Origin: Leucosporidium creatinivorum
Taxonomy: Eukaryota; Basidiomycota; Microbotryomycetes; Leucosporidiales; Leucosporidiaceae
Reading direction: 5' to 3'
Assembly (NCBI GenBank): GCA_001600635.1
Contig: BCKL01000013.1
Location: 124,001-188,000 of the forward strand
DNA: 64,000 bases
Each line of letters starts with the position of its first letter. The first letter of the stretch is position 1. Below are positions 45,458 through 57,312 of the stretch, piece by piece. The notes beneath the pieces are model-generated. The model saw nothing but the letters and a program-made list of their open reading frames with translations. It had not been told where the DNA came from and searched no databases. The position numbers and the translations under genes are program-made.

Positions 45458-47919
45458 ATGCTTGCTACCGAGTCCGTACGTAGCCATAGCTTACTCTGGT
45501 GTGTTGCAGCGAGGCGCTGACCGTTCGACGAGCATCTTATCGTCTCTCCCCAACTCGCTTTTCCACGTTATGCAGGTTTCCAGTCAGCTCGAATGGCTCA
45601 CCACCCTCTCGATCCCTCCCAAGTTCGAGGCTGATCTCACTGGCAAGAACTTGCGCAAGGTGAGTGAGCGGTGCAGCGTTGCGAAAAGTCGAGGGAGACG
45701 GCGCGCCGGCGGAGATGCTGCAGGGGTCCAGGGAGCGACCTTGCAGAGCAGCAGGGCGGTAGAGCTGACTCTATACATCTTTCTGTAGACCTCCATCATC
45801 GCTACCATTGGTAAGTCGCTGATCTCGGCGCTCGAAACGTGGACCCAACCGCGAAGGACTCCTTGCTAACGCCTTGCTCGCCCTCAGGACCCAAGACCAA
45901 CAGCCCCGAGATGATCGCCAAGCTCCGTACCGCTGGTGTCAACGTCGGTGAGCTACAGCCATTCCAGCACCACCGAACCGCCAGGCGCTGACCGCTTTCG
46001 AATGACGCAGTCCGCATGAACTTCTCGCACGGCTCCTACGAGTACCACCAGTCGGTCATCGACAACACCAGGGCTGCCGTTGCTCGTATGTACATGCTCT
46101 CCGGCTTCCCCTGCTCTCGCTGACCTCTCATCGACTTGCAGAGGGCCCCGAGGGACGCCCCGTCGCTATCGCTCTTGACACCGTCAGTACACCTCTTCAA
46201 CGGTCGCTTCAGGGTCCGATTGCTCACCAATCCTCACGTCTACAGAAGGGACCCGAGATCCGCACTGGAAACATGGTCGGAGATGTCGACGTGAGCCTTT
46301 CTCGGCGCTCGGCCGTCGCTCGGTCGCTGAGCCTCTTCCCCCTTTTCAGATCAAGATCCCCGCTGGTCACCGCATGCAGTTCTCGGTCGACCCCAAGTAC
46401 TTCAACGAGTGCACTGACAAGGTCATGTACGTCGACTACACCAACCTCCCCAACGTGATCTCCCCCGGCAAGCCCATCTACGTCGACGACGGAGTCCTCT
46501 CCTTCAACGTTATCTCCATCGACGGCACCACCGTCGAGGTCGAGGCCGTCAACGCTGGAACCCTCTCCAGCAAGAAGGGAGTCAACCTTCCCGGAACCGA
46601 CGTCGACCTTCCCGCCATCTCGGACAAGGACAAGGCCGACCTCACCTTCGGAGTCAAGAACGGCGTCGACATCGTCTTCGCCTCCTTCATCCGTCGCGGA
46701 CAGGACATCAAGGACATCCGCGAGCACCTTGGACCCGACGGCAAGAGCATCAAGATCATTGCCAAGATTGAGAACCTCCAGGGAGTCGCCAACTTTGACG
46801 AGATTCTCAGGGAGACCGACGGAGTTATGGTCGCTCGTGGTGACCTCGGAATCGAGATCCCCGCCAGTCAGGTCTTCATGGCCCAGAAGATGATGATTGC
46901 CAAGTGCAACCTCGCCGGAAAGCCCTCCATCTGCGCCACCCAGATGCTCGAGTCGATGACCGTACGTTTCTTTCGAGCGTCGGCGTCCTTCGTACACTCG
47001 GTTGACCTCTGTTTCTACGCCTGCAGTACAACCCCCGCCCCACCCGTGCCGAGGTTTCCGATGTCGCCAACGCCGTTCTCGATGGCGCCGACTGTGTCAT
47101 GCTGTCCGGAGAGACCGCCAAGGGAATCTACCCCATCGCTGCTGGTGAGCTGTCTCGCTTTGGCCTTTTTGACGAGCCGAGCTGACTTCGTTCGCTCCTT
47201 TTTATAGTCGAGATGATGGCCGAGACCTGCCTCCTCGCCGAGTCGGCCATCTGCTACCCTCCTCTCTTCAACGAGCTCCGTGCCCTCGCCAACCGCCCTA
47301 CCCCTACTTCCGAGACCGTTGCCATGTCCGCCGTCGCCGCTGCTCTTGAGCAGAACGCCGGAGCCATCCTCGTCATGTCGACCTCCGGAAACACCGCCCG
47401 CCTTGTCTCCAAGTACCGCCCTCCTTGCCCCGTCATCACCAGTACGTCGCGGCTGGTTTTAAAGGGCAGTCGACTCCAAGCTCACCCTCCTTCGTCTCGC
47501 AGTCACCCGCAACGAGCAGACCGCTCGCCAGATCCACCTTCACCGTGGATGCTACCCCATGTTCTACGATGCCGCCAAGCCTACGTCGAACGAGGGATGG
47601 CAGACTGATGTACGTTCACACGCGCCTGCCGCTTATGCTTGGCGCCGAAGCTGACTTGATCTCTCTCCTCCTCACAGGTCGACAACCGTATCCGGTATGG
47701 ACTCGCCAAGGGACTCGACCTCGGCGTTGTCAGGAAGGGAGACACCATCATCGCTATCCAGGGATGGCGCGCCGGAGGAGGATCGACCAACACCGTCCGT
47801 CTTCTCTCCTCGCTCTCCTTCCTCCTCTTCGCGCTAACCTCGTCTTCACCTCACAGATGCGTATCCTCAGTGTCCCCACCGCCGACAGCGGACTTGTCCT
47901 CAAGCCCGTCGACGTTTAA
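45458..47919 (+). CDS. Pyruvate kinase
   Basis: The enzyme converts phosphoenolpyruvate and ADP to pyruvate and ATP in glycolysis. About 12 exons encode [94 protein letters not shown] and onward. The active-site signature is [20 protein letters not shown] with the catalytic Lys. [20 protein letters not shown] and [20 protein letters not shown] follow. The C-terminal allosteric domain contains [20 protein letters not shown] and [20 protein letters not shown]. It ends [11 protein letters not shown], the usual fungal finish. All key metal and substrate residues in view are intact. Many introns in the 5' half and strong codon bias (C-ending codons) fit high expression. Confidence 0.97.
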
Positions 47920-48356
47920 ACCAAAATATAAGCTCGCCGGTCGGTGCTTGCAGAGGGAGGGTCGTCGTGGAGTGGGGGAGCAGCAGCAAGGCATTCTCGT
48001 TTCTTTGTGTGTTTTTGTGTCTTTTCGTGTGGTGGCAGTAACGCTAGATTTTGCCACATCATTCCCTGCCTCTGGAGCGCCGAGAGAAGCGAGACCGAGA
48101 AGCGAGCACGACCGAACGCCGAACGAGCGAGGATGAGGAGCAGGCGAGCAAAAGCCTCGTGCGGCGGATCTAGCTTCGTATGTACATGTTGCAAGCAAAC
48201 CACTGCCCCGAGTACAGCGCAAACCGAGTCGCCGAGTCTCACCTGCAGCGAGTGTGGTCAGCTCCGAGTGCTTCGCGCCGAGCGAGACCACGAGATCCGA
48301 AGCTCAAGGGGAATCGTGGGAACTCACTAAAACCCACTGAAAACCTTCATCTCCCC
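47920..48356. other. Convergent spacer after pyruvate kinase
   Basis: About 440 bp between convergent stops. The T-rich run TTTCTTTGTGTGTTTTTGTG at 48000-48019 follows the pyruvate kinase stop by about 80 bases and could be part of its transcript-end region. Confidence 0.5.
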
Positions 48357-49643
48357 TCACACAAAGCTGCCCAAGCCAACCACGTCCATCAGAGCACCGA
48401 GCCCCTCGCGCATAGCACCTCGCTTCTTCCTCCTCACGCCACCGCCCATGTCGTCGCTCCTTCCGTCTCCCTCCCAATCCAACACACCACCTCCTCCAGC
48501 GAGCCTAGCCCTGGAGTAGGCCGACAGCTCCCCGTACTCGGTCCAAGCGCCTTCGTCGAGGTGAGCCGGCGTCGACATGTCGAAAGCGAGGGAGTGAGAG
48601 GAAGGGACTCGGGAGATGGGAGAGGAGGAAGGGAGGGAGGAGCCGGGAGTGATGGGACCGGAGTGGGAAGTTTCGGGGAGGGAGAAGGTAGGAGGAGGAG
48701 TGGTGGTGTCGAGAGTGGACGACCAAGGCCATTCGATAAAGTGCTCGGCGAGGGCGAAGACGCCCCAGCGGTCTTGAGTCGCCAGGAAGGAGTGAGCGAG
48801 GTCGTCCAAGTCTTGTCCATCTGGCGAGGTTGACTTGGTGGAGTGGTGTGGTCCGCGAGTGGAAGGAGGAGGCGAGTGAAGCGGCACCGAGCGAGAGCCG
48901 ACCGGCGAGGAAGGGTTCGACATGCTGAGGCTGGTGAAGGAGAGGGAGGGGGTCGAGAAGGGCGAGCTGGAGTGGGAGGGGCGGAAGTAGTCGTAGTCCG
49001 AATGAGGATCCTCTCCTTCCTCAAACTGGTCGTGCCAGACGGCGAGAGCGATCTTGGTGCGCTCGGTGCTGCCAGCGGGCGTTCTCCTCGACCTATACCC
49101 TCCTCGCGTTCGAGCAGGGATGAACAGCTCTTCTCCATCCTCCTCATCATCGTCATCCGGCCCTCCCCTTCCGCTTTCGCCTCGGCCCCACCTGCTCCCT
49201 TCGCCCTCGGTCCAGCCGCCGAACCTCGACGCGCGAGCTCCCAGACGTTCCCACCATCCATCCTCTTCATTCAGCTGCGCTCCTCTCCCCCCCATCCTGC
49301 TACCTCCGAGTCTCGCCTCGCTGACGTCGACTTGAAGCGCGAACGGATCCGTCGTCGCGTCAAACCCTCTCGTCGTAAAAGTCGAGTCGAACGGCCATGG
49401 AGCACCTCCCGCTGCTCCTGTATTGTCCGACAGTGCAGCCATGGCGTCCGAGACTGAGGACGAGCGAGCACGTCCGCCGCGTCTGTTCTTGCCGGTCGCC
49501 GATAGCCCCGCATCCTGCTGGGTGGTGAGGGGGGTGAAGCTGGAGGAGAGCGCTGCCCGTGAGAGTGCTCGTTGAGAGCGTTGGAGCCCGCCTTCGCTGT
49601 TGGTTGGCATGACGAGAAGAGCGAGATGATGGCGAGAGATCAA
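48357..49643 (-). CDS. Intronless orphan protein, Ser/Gly/Pro-rich
   Basis: A single leftward 428-codon frame shows no splice sites, unusual in this locus. The more likely start is the second Met (MPTNSEGGLQ, 49610). The protein is basic and Ser-rich at the N-terminus. It has a Gly/Arg-rich middle (RWGRGESGRGGPDDDDEEDG), an ordered-looking block (TKIALAVWHDQFEEGEDPHS, DYDYFRPSHSSSPFSTPSL, SFLATQDRWGVFALAEHFIE) and an end with RKKRGAMREGLGALMDVVGL. No membrane segment or known domain is recognised. The long frame, acidic patches and WGVFALAEH-type segment argue that it is coding. Antisense frames over the same span are shadows. Confidence 0.65.
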   Translation of the reverse strand: MISRHHLALLVMPTNSEGGLQRSQRALSRAALSSSFTPLTTQQDAGLSATGKNRRGGRARSSSVSDAMAALSDNTGAAGGAPWPFDSTFTTRGFDATTDPFALQVDVSEARLGGSRMGGRGAQLNEEDGWWERLGARASRFGGWTEGEGSRWGRGESGRGGPDDDDEEDGEELFIPARTRGGYRSRRTPAGSTERTKIALAVWHDQFEEGEDPHSDYDYFRPSHSSSPFSTPSLSFTSLSMSNPSSPVGSRSVPLHSPPPSTRGPHHSTKSTSPDGQDLDDLAHSFLATQDRWGVFALAEHFIEWPWSSTLDTTTPPPTFSLPETSHSGPITPGSSLPSSSPISRVPSSHSLAFDMSTPAHLDEGAWTEYGELSAYSRARLAGGGGVLDWEGDGRSDDMGGGVRRKKRGAMREGLGALMDVVGLGSFV

Positions 49644-49874
49644 GAGTTGGCGCCTCTCGCAGCGAGCTAAGCTGGCTCCAGCATGTAGTCTCTTCTTCGC
49701 TGCACTCGGAGACGGTCAATGATGTAGAGCAGGTCCACTACAGGCGGTTAGCACCTCTGAGAGGCTCCAAGCTCAGTCTCCCACAGCGCCGAGCCCTTTG
49801 TCGGCCTCAGTCACTCTCTTTGCTCTCAACCCCGCTTTCGATGGCTAATGATGAGATATGAAGCAACGCTGAAG

Positions 49875-51477
49875 CTACTCGTTCAAGTCTCCTGCCTCAG
49901 CCTCGTTGGCAATCGGCACTCCCTTCTCGTCGAGATAGCGAAAGAGATCCTCGGTCGTGGGTTCGTAGGCCTGTCGGGGCGGGGAGTGAGGTATGTTGGG
50001 GGTCAGAGTTGTAGCTCTGACATATATTAGTCAGCCCAGACTCACCCAGTGGTTCAGGGTCTGCCTGATGCCCTTGCTGACCTCCTCGACGTCTCGCTCG
50101 ACCTCGCGAAGCTTGGCCTTTTGATACTTGCCGTAGAAGATGCGTCGCCAGCGACCAGAGGCTTCTCCAGCGAGTCTGTGGAGATGTGCACAGGTTTCAG
50201 CAAGAGCCCTGGCCGACGGTGGAGGAAGCGAGCAAGACGTACCGGTCCCAGCGCCCAATTTGTCGGTCATCCTCGTCTCCAATACGGCGGCCTCGGCTGT
50301 AGAGTGACAAGAAGTAAGTTAGAGTAGCTGAGTTATCTCTCGGGCTGACTCACAAGAAGCGGCAGTACCACTGGAACCAGCCTCGAGCATCATGCTCGGC
50401 GACGATCCATCCGTTCTTCTCCCACTCCTCATACGGCTGCCCGACTTTGGCTCCCCACTTGTTGACCTTGCCATCGTGAGGTTCCGGTCGAGTGAGGTGC
50501 TGTTTGATGTCAAAGGAGGGGAGGGGTAAGCGCGAAGAGGCGAGCAGGGGAGGGAAGGGAAGGAGGGTGAGAGGGTGGAAGCAAATCAGCACAGGTTTAG
50601 AAGCGAGGCGAGATGCTGCGAAAGCGCACAGTGGATAGCGGGAGTCCTGACCACCATTCTAGATACCGCAGAGATTGTTAGCGAGCGAAGGACATGGGGA
50701 GAGGATCGCCTCGGCGCTCACCTTTCGGCAAGTCGTCCCAGTCGTCGTGCAGCTCCTTGCCAGAGCGTTTGCTCTATTAAGCGGGATGGTCAGCGGACTC
50801 CAAAGCGGAACAGAGCTCAAGCGCACCTTAATAGCTCGAAAAAAGCCTCCGCCGAAGGAGCCTTGCCGCAAGATCTCTCTGCGAAGCACGATGGATCAGC
50901 GGAATGCTCCTGAGAGCGCCGAATAGAAGCACCACTCACTCTGGTGAAAGGTTGGGAAGGAATGTAGGGTGTCCCTCGAAGTGGAAAGTCCGGCTAGCAT
51001 CTCGAGTTGGCTCGGGCGCAGCTGCGAAGGGAAGCGAAAGGTGAGCTGGAGCTCGATTTTCAGCGCTGTAGCACACTCACTCAAGGTATAGTCTCGCTGT
51101 CCGTTTCCGGGACTGAGCTTCTTCCCAATATGCTTCTTCCTAGCTCCCTCCGAGTCGTCTCGATCTGCGGCAGCTGTTGGTCGTCGCGCGGGGCTCGTCA
51201 CGGCAACGGCAGCCTTGCGACGCTTCGTACGAAGTGCTGCAGCAGAAAGAGCCCCCTCTGGTTCATCCTTGGCGTCCTGCGCCTCCTCCTCCGGTTCTGC
51301 CTTGCGCTTCGACACCGGCGAGCTGATCGCCTCCTTCGTGACGTCTTGCGATGCCCTCACGGCGACTGCAGCCTTTTTGCGAGCAGGTGTAGGCTTCCTG
51401 GATGCTGAACTCGACTTCTGTGTACTGGTAGAAGCTACTGGCGCGTCTCCGCCGAGACTAGAGCGAGTACGAGCCAT
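49875..51477 (-). CDS. Conserved uncharacterised protein (FGGGFFR / GWFQWYCRF family)
   Basis: Leftward exons give MARTRSSLGGDAPVASTSTQ and a long basic Lys/Ala/Ser N-terminus with nuclear-localisation-like KRKAEPEEE and RTKRRKAAVAV. A conserved core follows: FHFEGHPTFLPNLSPEEILR, QGSFGGGFFRAIKVRLSKRS, LHDDWDDLPKEWL, VGQPYEEWEKNGWIVAEHDA, RGWFQWYCRF, RRIGDEDDRQIGRWDR, a basic helix (RRIFYGKYQKAKLREVERDV) and KGIRQTLNHW. It ends AYEPTTEDLFRYLDEKGVPI and LNE. I recall this motif set from unannotated proteins in fungi and other eukaryotes, with the order 'FGG-R', 'Gly-Trp-x-Gln-Trp-Tyr', 'DDxRQIxRW' and 'IRQTL-HW'. No enzyme function is known to me. The basic N-terminus suggests a nuclear protein. 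Confidence 0.75.
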
Positions 51478-52014
51478 TCGAGAAGCGACGCGAGCTGGAG
51501 GGTTTGTGGGCGGGACCTTTGAAGACGAGGTGGCGGCGAGAGTCTCGATGAATAGCTGGTTAAGGCAGTTGCGACTGATGTGGGCTCGGCGATCGGTCGG
51601 GGTCGGTCGTCGGCGAGAGCAGAGGCGAGAGCGGCGAGGTCAAGAAGTTGAAAGCCGAAGCCACTTGAGTTGCTGAAGCACGACGCCGCGATTCTTGGGT
51701 TCTTACCACATTCTCGCACCAGTAGTATCGATCTACAGCTCACCACTGCAGCCCGCCCAACCTCTCGCCTCAGCTTAAGGTTTGTCACTCGCTCCTGCTC
51801 TCCTGAGCCCTTCCCCGGATCGCCTCCCCCGTCGCTTGCGCTTGCAGCTTGTTCGCTGCTGGCTCTGCAGCTCTTGCAGCGGTAGCTATGATGCTGATAC
51901 ATCTCCTCGTAGCTCGCCAGCTGTCTACTCGCCAGCACAACTCCTATTTCATCACTTCCGCATTCGCCAGAAACGCGCTTCGACCTCTTGCCTTCACGCC
52001 GATTCTCGCCCAAC
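51478..52014. promoter_or_regulatory. Divergent region between uncharacterised gene and monooxygenase
   Basis: About 540 bp between two outward-facing start codons. No motif is recognised. Short frames on both strands are Ser/Arg/Leu-rich and unspliced. Confidence 0.5.
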
Positions 52015-54622
52015 ATGGTCTCAGAGAAGCAAGTCATCGCTCAGACTAGTGCAGCAGATAATAAGGAGCACTATGGAGTGTGAGTACCGCCCTCCCACCT
52101 CTCTTTGGCTCAGCCCAGCTCACGGCGCTCTCTCTCCTCAGGATCATTCTCGGCGCAGGAGTCTCGGGACTCGGTGGGCGAGGCTGCCTCAGCAGGAGAA
52201 GCATCTGCTGACATGATCCGATGTATCACAGCTGCCAACATCCAACTCAAGCGCAAGCTGGGCTTCACCGACGTGCTCTGCTAGTTCGCTTCCCACCCTT
52301 CGCCTCTGTATCCTCTCCAGCTTGCTAACCTTTCTCGTGACGTACAGTGAGAAGTCGCAAGACATCGGAGGAACTTGGAACGCGAACCGGTGAGTGCTCT
52401 GTCGCGGTGCAGCATTGCTGCGACGACCGACAGCGTCCCCGAGGTTGTCCCCGTGAACTTAATCCTTTCTCGGCATACAGCTACCCGGGCGCCGCTTGCG
52501 ATATCCCCTTCTCCGTCTACTCCTTCTCGGTGAGTCGTGATCACCTCGCCATCCCTTCGTCGCTGACCCTACCTCTCTCGGCCAGTTCGCTCCTCCCGTC
52601 GAGCATGGAGTCGGCACTCAGTGGGCTGCCCAGCCCGAGATCATGGGCTACCTGTGAGTTCGTCTTGCGCACACCATAGCTACAGCATAGCTCACTCTTC
52701 CTGCCTCCAACAGCCACTCGGTGCAGCGCAAGTTCGAGGTCAAGAACATCGTCTTCGGCTCCCTTTGCACCGAGGCCTCCTACTCGCGCGAGACTGGCCT
52801 CTGGACTCTCAAGATCAAGGATGTCAAGACGGGTCTCGAGAGGATCCGAACCTGCAACGTCTTCATCTCGGCCGTCGGCGGTCTTGCCACGCCCAACGGT
52901 CCACCTTTCAACATCGACGACTTTGACGGCTCGGTCTTCCACAGCGCCGAGTGGGATCAGAGCGTCTCTCTCAAGGGCAAGGATGTCGTCGTCGTCGGAA
53001 ATGGATGCTCGGCCGCTCAGATCGTTCCCGAGATCGTCAAGGAAGTCGGAAGCCTCACCCAAATTGCTCGGTCGCGCCAGTCCATCATCCGTCGTCCCAA
53101 GGCGCCCGAGTCGCAGGTCATTTACTGGCTGAGGAAGTATGTTCCTGGTGTGAGTAGTCTCTTTCCATGTCTCGCGTCAGTCGAGCTCCGAGCTGATCCC
53201 TTCCGTCGCTTCGCAGTTCGGCTACCTCCTCCGAGCCATCATCTTCTTCGTGTTGGAGTCCTTCTTCGTACGTCCTCCGCACACTATTCCGCTCATCTGT
53301 CGAATCGCGCTGACTTGTACTCCTACAGCTGATTAGCGACATTACCAAGGGCAAGAAGAAGCGCGAGAAGACCCTCAAGGAGATCGACGAGTAGTGAGTC
53401 TAGGCGTCGCCTTCCTCCTCGCAAGCTTCTAGCTGACGTACTTCAATCTGCAGCATCAAGGAGACAGCACCCAAGAAGTACTGGGACGTCCTCAAACCTG
53501 ACTTTGACGTCGCCGCCAAGGTGAGCTCGGCGCTCGGTCGCGGTCATATCCCTTGCTGACCAGATACCTCGTGCAGCGTCGTGTCTTCGACAGCGGATAC
53601 TACAAGTCTCTGAACGACCCCAAGATCACTCTGCTGCAGGACGATACAGTCGTCAACGTCAAGGGCGACCAGGTCATCACCAAGAACGGCGTCAAGGTCA
53701 AGGCCGACATCATCGTGCTGTGCACGGTAGGTTTTTGCTACCCGAGCTTCGACGGTTCCGAGCTGACCCGTCCTTCTTCTCGTAGGGCTTCCGCGTTCGC
53801 GACTGTGAGCTCGGCGCCCCTCCCCCGTCGACCTTCGCTGACCCTGCTCCCTTCCTCAGTCCTCTTCCCTCTCAAGATCTACAATGGCGAGGGAGTCTCG
53901 CTTCAAGATCGCTTGACGGAGAACAAGGTCGCTACCTTCCGCGGTACTTGTGTGCAGGACTTCCCCAATTATGTGAGCTCGCCCCAAGTTCGTCTCGCTT
54001 CCCGCACGCCGCTGACGTTCTTTCGCTGTCAACCACAGTTCTGGCTCATGGGTCCCAACACGTGAGTCTATTACTGTCCACCTGCTCTCCGGCAAACGTA
54101 GCTGACTCCCACTCCCTCGCAGCGCAACCGGTCACTCCTCGGTCATCTTCACCTCCGAGTGCCAGATCACGTATGTCTTCTCGCCCTTTCCACTCTCCTC
54201 CTCCTCTGCTGACTCTCCCTGCCCTCCCGATAGCATGATGCTCAAGCTCGTCAAGCCCATCCTCCACCAACTGAGCCAAGTCAAGCTCCTCCCCGTGCCC
54301 GCCCCTTCGGTCGAAGTCACCGCCGAGGCGCAAGCGAGGTACAATGCCGACGTGCGCAAGGAGATGAAGAAGAAGGTGTGGGAGAAGGACGGCGGGGTGT
54401 CGTGGTACGTGGATCAGGAGACGGGGTTGTGCACGGTGAGTTTCGAGGCTCGTCGGTTCGCCTTCGGCACTGGAAGTTGTTGCTGATTCGCTCCCTCCCC
54501 CTCTCCCCCCTCGACTGTTCTCTTTACTCTTTGTGCAGACTCTCTACCCCTGGTCGCAGGTTCACTTTTGGTGGAAGGCGAGCTGGCCGAAGGAGTCGGA
54601 CTTCAAGCGCCTCGGCATGTAG
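52015..54622 (+). CDS. FAD/NADPH-dependent monooxygenase (Baeyer-Villiger type)
   Basis: It probably inserts oxygen into ketones or N-hydroxylates a small substrate using FAD and NADPH. Exons give MVSEKQVIAQTSAADNKEHY, the FAD Rossmann motif VIILGAGVSGLAANIQLKRK, EKSQDIGGTWNANRYPGAAC, DIPFSVYSFSF and WAAQPEIMGYL, then VFISAVGGLATPNGPPFNID, FDGSVFHSAEWD, the NADPH motif DVVVVGNGCSAAQIVPEIVK and VLCTGFRVRD. The end includes NYFWLMGPNTATGHSSVIFT and LYPWSQVHFWWKASWPKESD. The BVMO-like order FxGxxFHSxxWD between the two Rossmann folds is clear. About a dozen short introns occur. One junction is odd: after FTDVLC (52280) the expected donor reads CTAGTT in place of GTGAGTT. Using a GTGCTC donor upstream would delete part of the second FAD strand. 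This may be a splice-site lesion or a sequence error. Confidence 0.85.
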
Positions 54623-54870
54623 ATAGCCCTCCCTTTATATCGCACGTGTAGACGACTCCTCGCTGTATCGAAATCTATATCATCGTACCCATCTCTTCGC
54701 TCTCTTCGCACTAACCAGCAGGGAGCAGTGGCAAAGCACTCCTGGTGCAGCTCTCGGCGCGGCGCATGAAGGAGAGGTTGAGACGGATCGTATTTCCTAC
54801 GTGACTGAATAAAGACTACTACTGGGGGACAAAGGCTTTGATGGGGAGTGGTTGGTGGGTTGTTGGACGC

Positions 54871-55936
54871 TTAGAAGGCGAGGACGGCGGTGAGTCCAGC
54901 GCCGAGCAGGAGGGTCATCGAGGCGACGAGGTTGTTTCCGGCCTGTGGGAAAGACGGCGAGGGTTAGCCAGCGTCTTTTAATGAGTACGAGAACTTCGTG
55001 CTTACCGAGGCGGGTGCTCCAGTAGCGGCAGCGCCGGCCTTCGAGGTCACGGATCCCAGAACACCAGTCGCAGCCGAAACGGCCGACGACGCGCCACCAG
55101 CGGCAGACGACGCCTTGGATGCGGCTCCCGAAGTAGCTCCCGCAGCCTTGGAGCCAGATCCGGTGGCTGAGAAGCAGATGCAAAAGTCAGCTCGGAGGTG
55201 GGAGAGGAACTCGGTGGTGAGGCTCACCTCCAGCGGCGATCGAGCTGGCAACCGAGCTGGCAGCCTTCGAAGCAGAGCCGGAGAGAGTAGTAGATCCGGC
55301 ACCACTGGCGGAGGATCCTCCTAATGAGCGGGAAGAGGGAAGAGGTCAGTACTCGTTCAGCGAGGTTCGATCGGGCGAGGCCCGCGCCAAAGCTCACCAG
55401 CGGCGGAGACCGACTGAGCTACAGCGGCGGTGTCGATGTTAACGCCAACGGTCTTGCAGGTTGAGACTCCGACTGCCTCAGCAGCAGTAACCTCAGCAGT
55501 GCCGGACTGCAGGAGGGGGAAGGGAGGGGGAAGGCGGGGTAAGCTCCTCAACTCTCCCAAACTCGGAGCAAGCTGGTACATACGCAGGTGGTCTTGAGGC
55601 AGGTAATGGTGGCTACTTGGAAGGCGCCGTCACCTGTCAAAGATGCCAGGGATGGTCAGCGGGACTCATGACCTCGCCGGTGCCGGCTCCCGCTACTCAC
55701 CACAGAGGCAAGCGATGTCAGTTCCACCGCACTTGGTGCCCGAGCCGCTCAGGGCCTTGGTGAAACAGGTCGCGAAGCACGCAGGGGGACTGCTCTGTAG
55801 TCGTTGAATGAATAGCAGAGGTCAGCCAGCCTCCCCGAGTTTAGAGCCAGGGATGTGGGCGAGGGCAAAAACTCACCTGAGCGACGGCGAGGGAGGCAGC
55901 GGAGGCGAGGACGACGGTGGCGAGAGCGAACTTCAT
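54871..55936 (-). CDS. CFEM-domain GPI-anchored cell-wall protein
   Basis: CFEM proteins are fungal cysteine-rich surface proteins; some bind haem or act in host interaction. The leftward gene begins with a signal peptide, MKFALATVVLASAASLAVAQ. The CFEM domain then has eight cysteines in the usual order: PACFATC, GTKCGG, TDIACLCG, ATITCLKTTC and VSTCKT. A Ser/Ala/Gly-rich stalk follows (GGSSASGAGSTTLSGSASKA, GATSGAASKASSAAGGASSA). The C-terminal hydrophobic tail LVASMTLLLGAGLTAVLAF after an Ala-Gly-Asn-Asn site fits GPI attachment. Introns fall between the Cys clusters. The Asp before the fourth Cys (TDIAC) occupies the position that binds haem iron in characterised haem-binding members. Confidence 0.9.
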
Positions 55937-57272
55937 TTTGGGAGTGAGGAAGAGAAGGTGGCGGTAGGAGGAAGAGAGGGGGGCTCAGCTGAGCGCTCGA
56001 AAAGTCCCCGTCGCGAGGTGGGGGTCGATCGGCCTGGACTCCTCAAGCTTGAGCTTCAAGAGGCAAGAGGAACACCTGCAAGCGGGCTGTAACGCGTCAG
56101 CAAGGCCGAAGGAAAATTTGTAGCATGAGACTTGCTCGGGAAGAACTTAACTTCGCCCGCCGAAGCCAGCGCCGAGCAGCTTGGAGCGGGACCGGAAGTG
56201 CAGCGGGAGCACTATTCGAGGTCGTAAAGACACGCGGACGCGGACTCACTTGCCAGCTTCACGCTGGATTGTCGTCGCCAGCTTCCCCTCCATACAACCT
56301 CCCCTCAGCTTCGGCTTCGACAAAAGTCTCCTTCGCCGAAAGCAGCCCGCGCGGTCGATTCCGTCGGCTCGGTGCAAGTCCCTTTCCTCGTGAAAGCGCC
56401 CAGTGATTCGGTACGTTCGAGAAAGCCGCGCGAGAGCGAGCGCCTGAAACACCTTGGGAGGAGGGTCGACCAAGGTCCTGCTCCGCCGAAGTTGAGAGGC
56501 GAGTCGGGCATAAACGAGCAGCGGTACAGGTCGTTAATCCTCGAGTCGTGTCTTAATTTACTCGAGTGAGCTTGGGACAGCGCGAAGCGACACGGGAGAG
56601 AGCCGAAGAGGCGACGATGGCTTACGCCGGCGCCTCCGAAAGGCGAGCGGCCGAGATTGCTCGAGTACACGCGCCTCGAGTAGCAGCTAAAGCCGGAAGG
56701 TAAGAAGGATGGGTTAGAGAGCCTGATGGTGTGCTCGAGATCTGCCTGTCGACTCGCGCAGAACGAACCGCAGATAGCTTCTGTGTGGGCAAAGTAGGTA
56801 GTTAGCTCTCTTTCGCACTACATCCTGAGCTATACGGCGATCCCCACTTGGCAGGCTGATTTCACTGGCGTGAACGAGCGCATCCAGCTCCGAGCTCAGT
56901 GCTGCTGGTCGCGCAGAACAGCGAGGATACCGTGGTAGTCGGGCTCGAGTGCAGCAGGTTGAGCTTATAGCGAATGTGACTGTGCTGCTGCAGCAGCGTA
57001 GGTCTTAGCTCGCTTGCCTCGGTCGCTTCGTCGAGCTCAAGGTAGCCTGTGCAGCGAAGCTGAGACCGAAGCCTGCTGCTTCCGAAGTCCTGCAGAGTCA
57101 AGCTGCTGGCGAAGCAGGCGAAAGCCGGAGTCGTGCTGCTGTGCGAATATGCAAGAAGCAGAGCCTCCTCTCCTTCCGTTTCCCTTCTCCTCTCCCTTCT
57201 TCGCTTTGTCGCAACTGGCAATCTGGGCGCGGTGCGGGTGTCGGGGGTGAGGCGCAGCCGAACCAATTGAGA

Positions 57273-57312
57273 TAAAAAGAAAAGAAAAAGAAAAAGAAAA
57301 AGAAGGAGAAAG
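57273..57312. repeat. (AAAAAG)n purine microsatellite
   Basis: An A-rich run of AAAAAG/AAAAG units followed by AAGGAGAAAGG is conspicuous in this GC-rich background. It could be a simple replication-slippage repeat or the decayed A-tail of an old retrocopy. No adjacent retrocopy was recognised. Confidence 0.85.
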
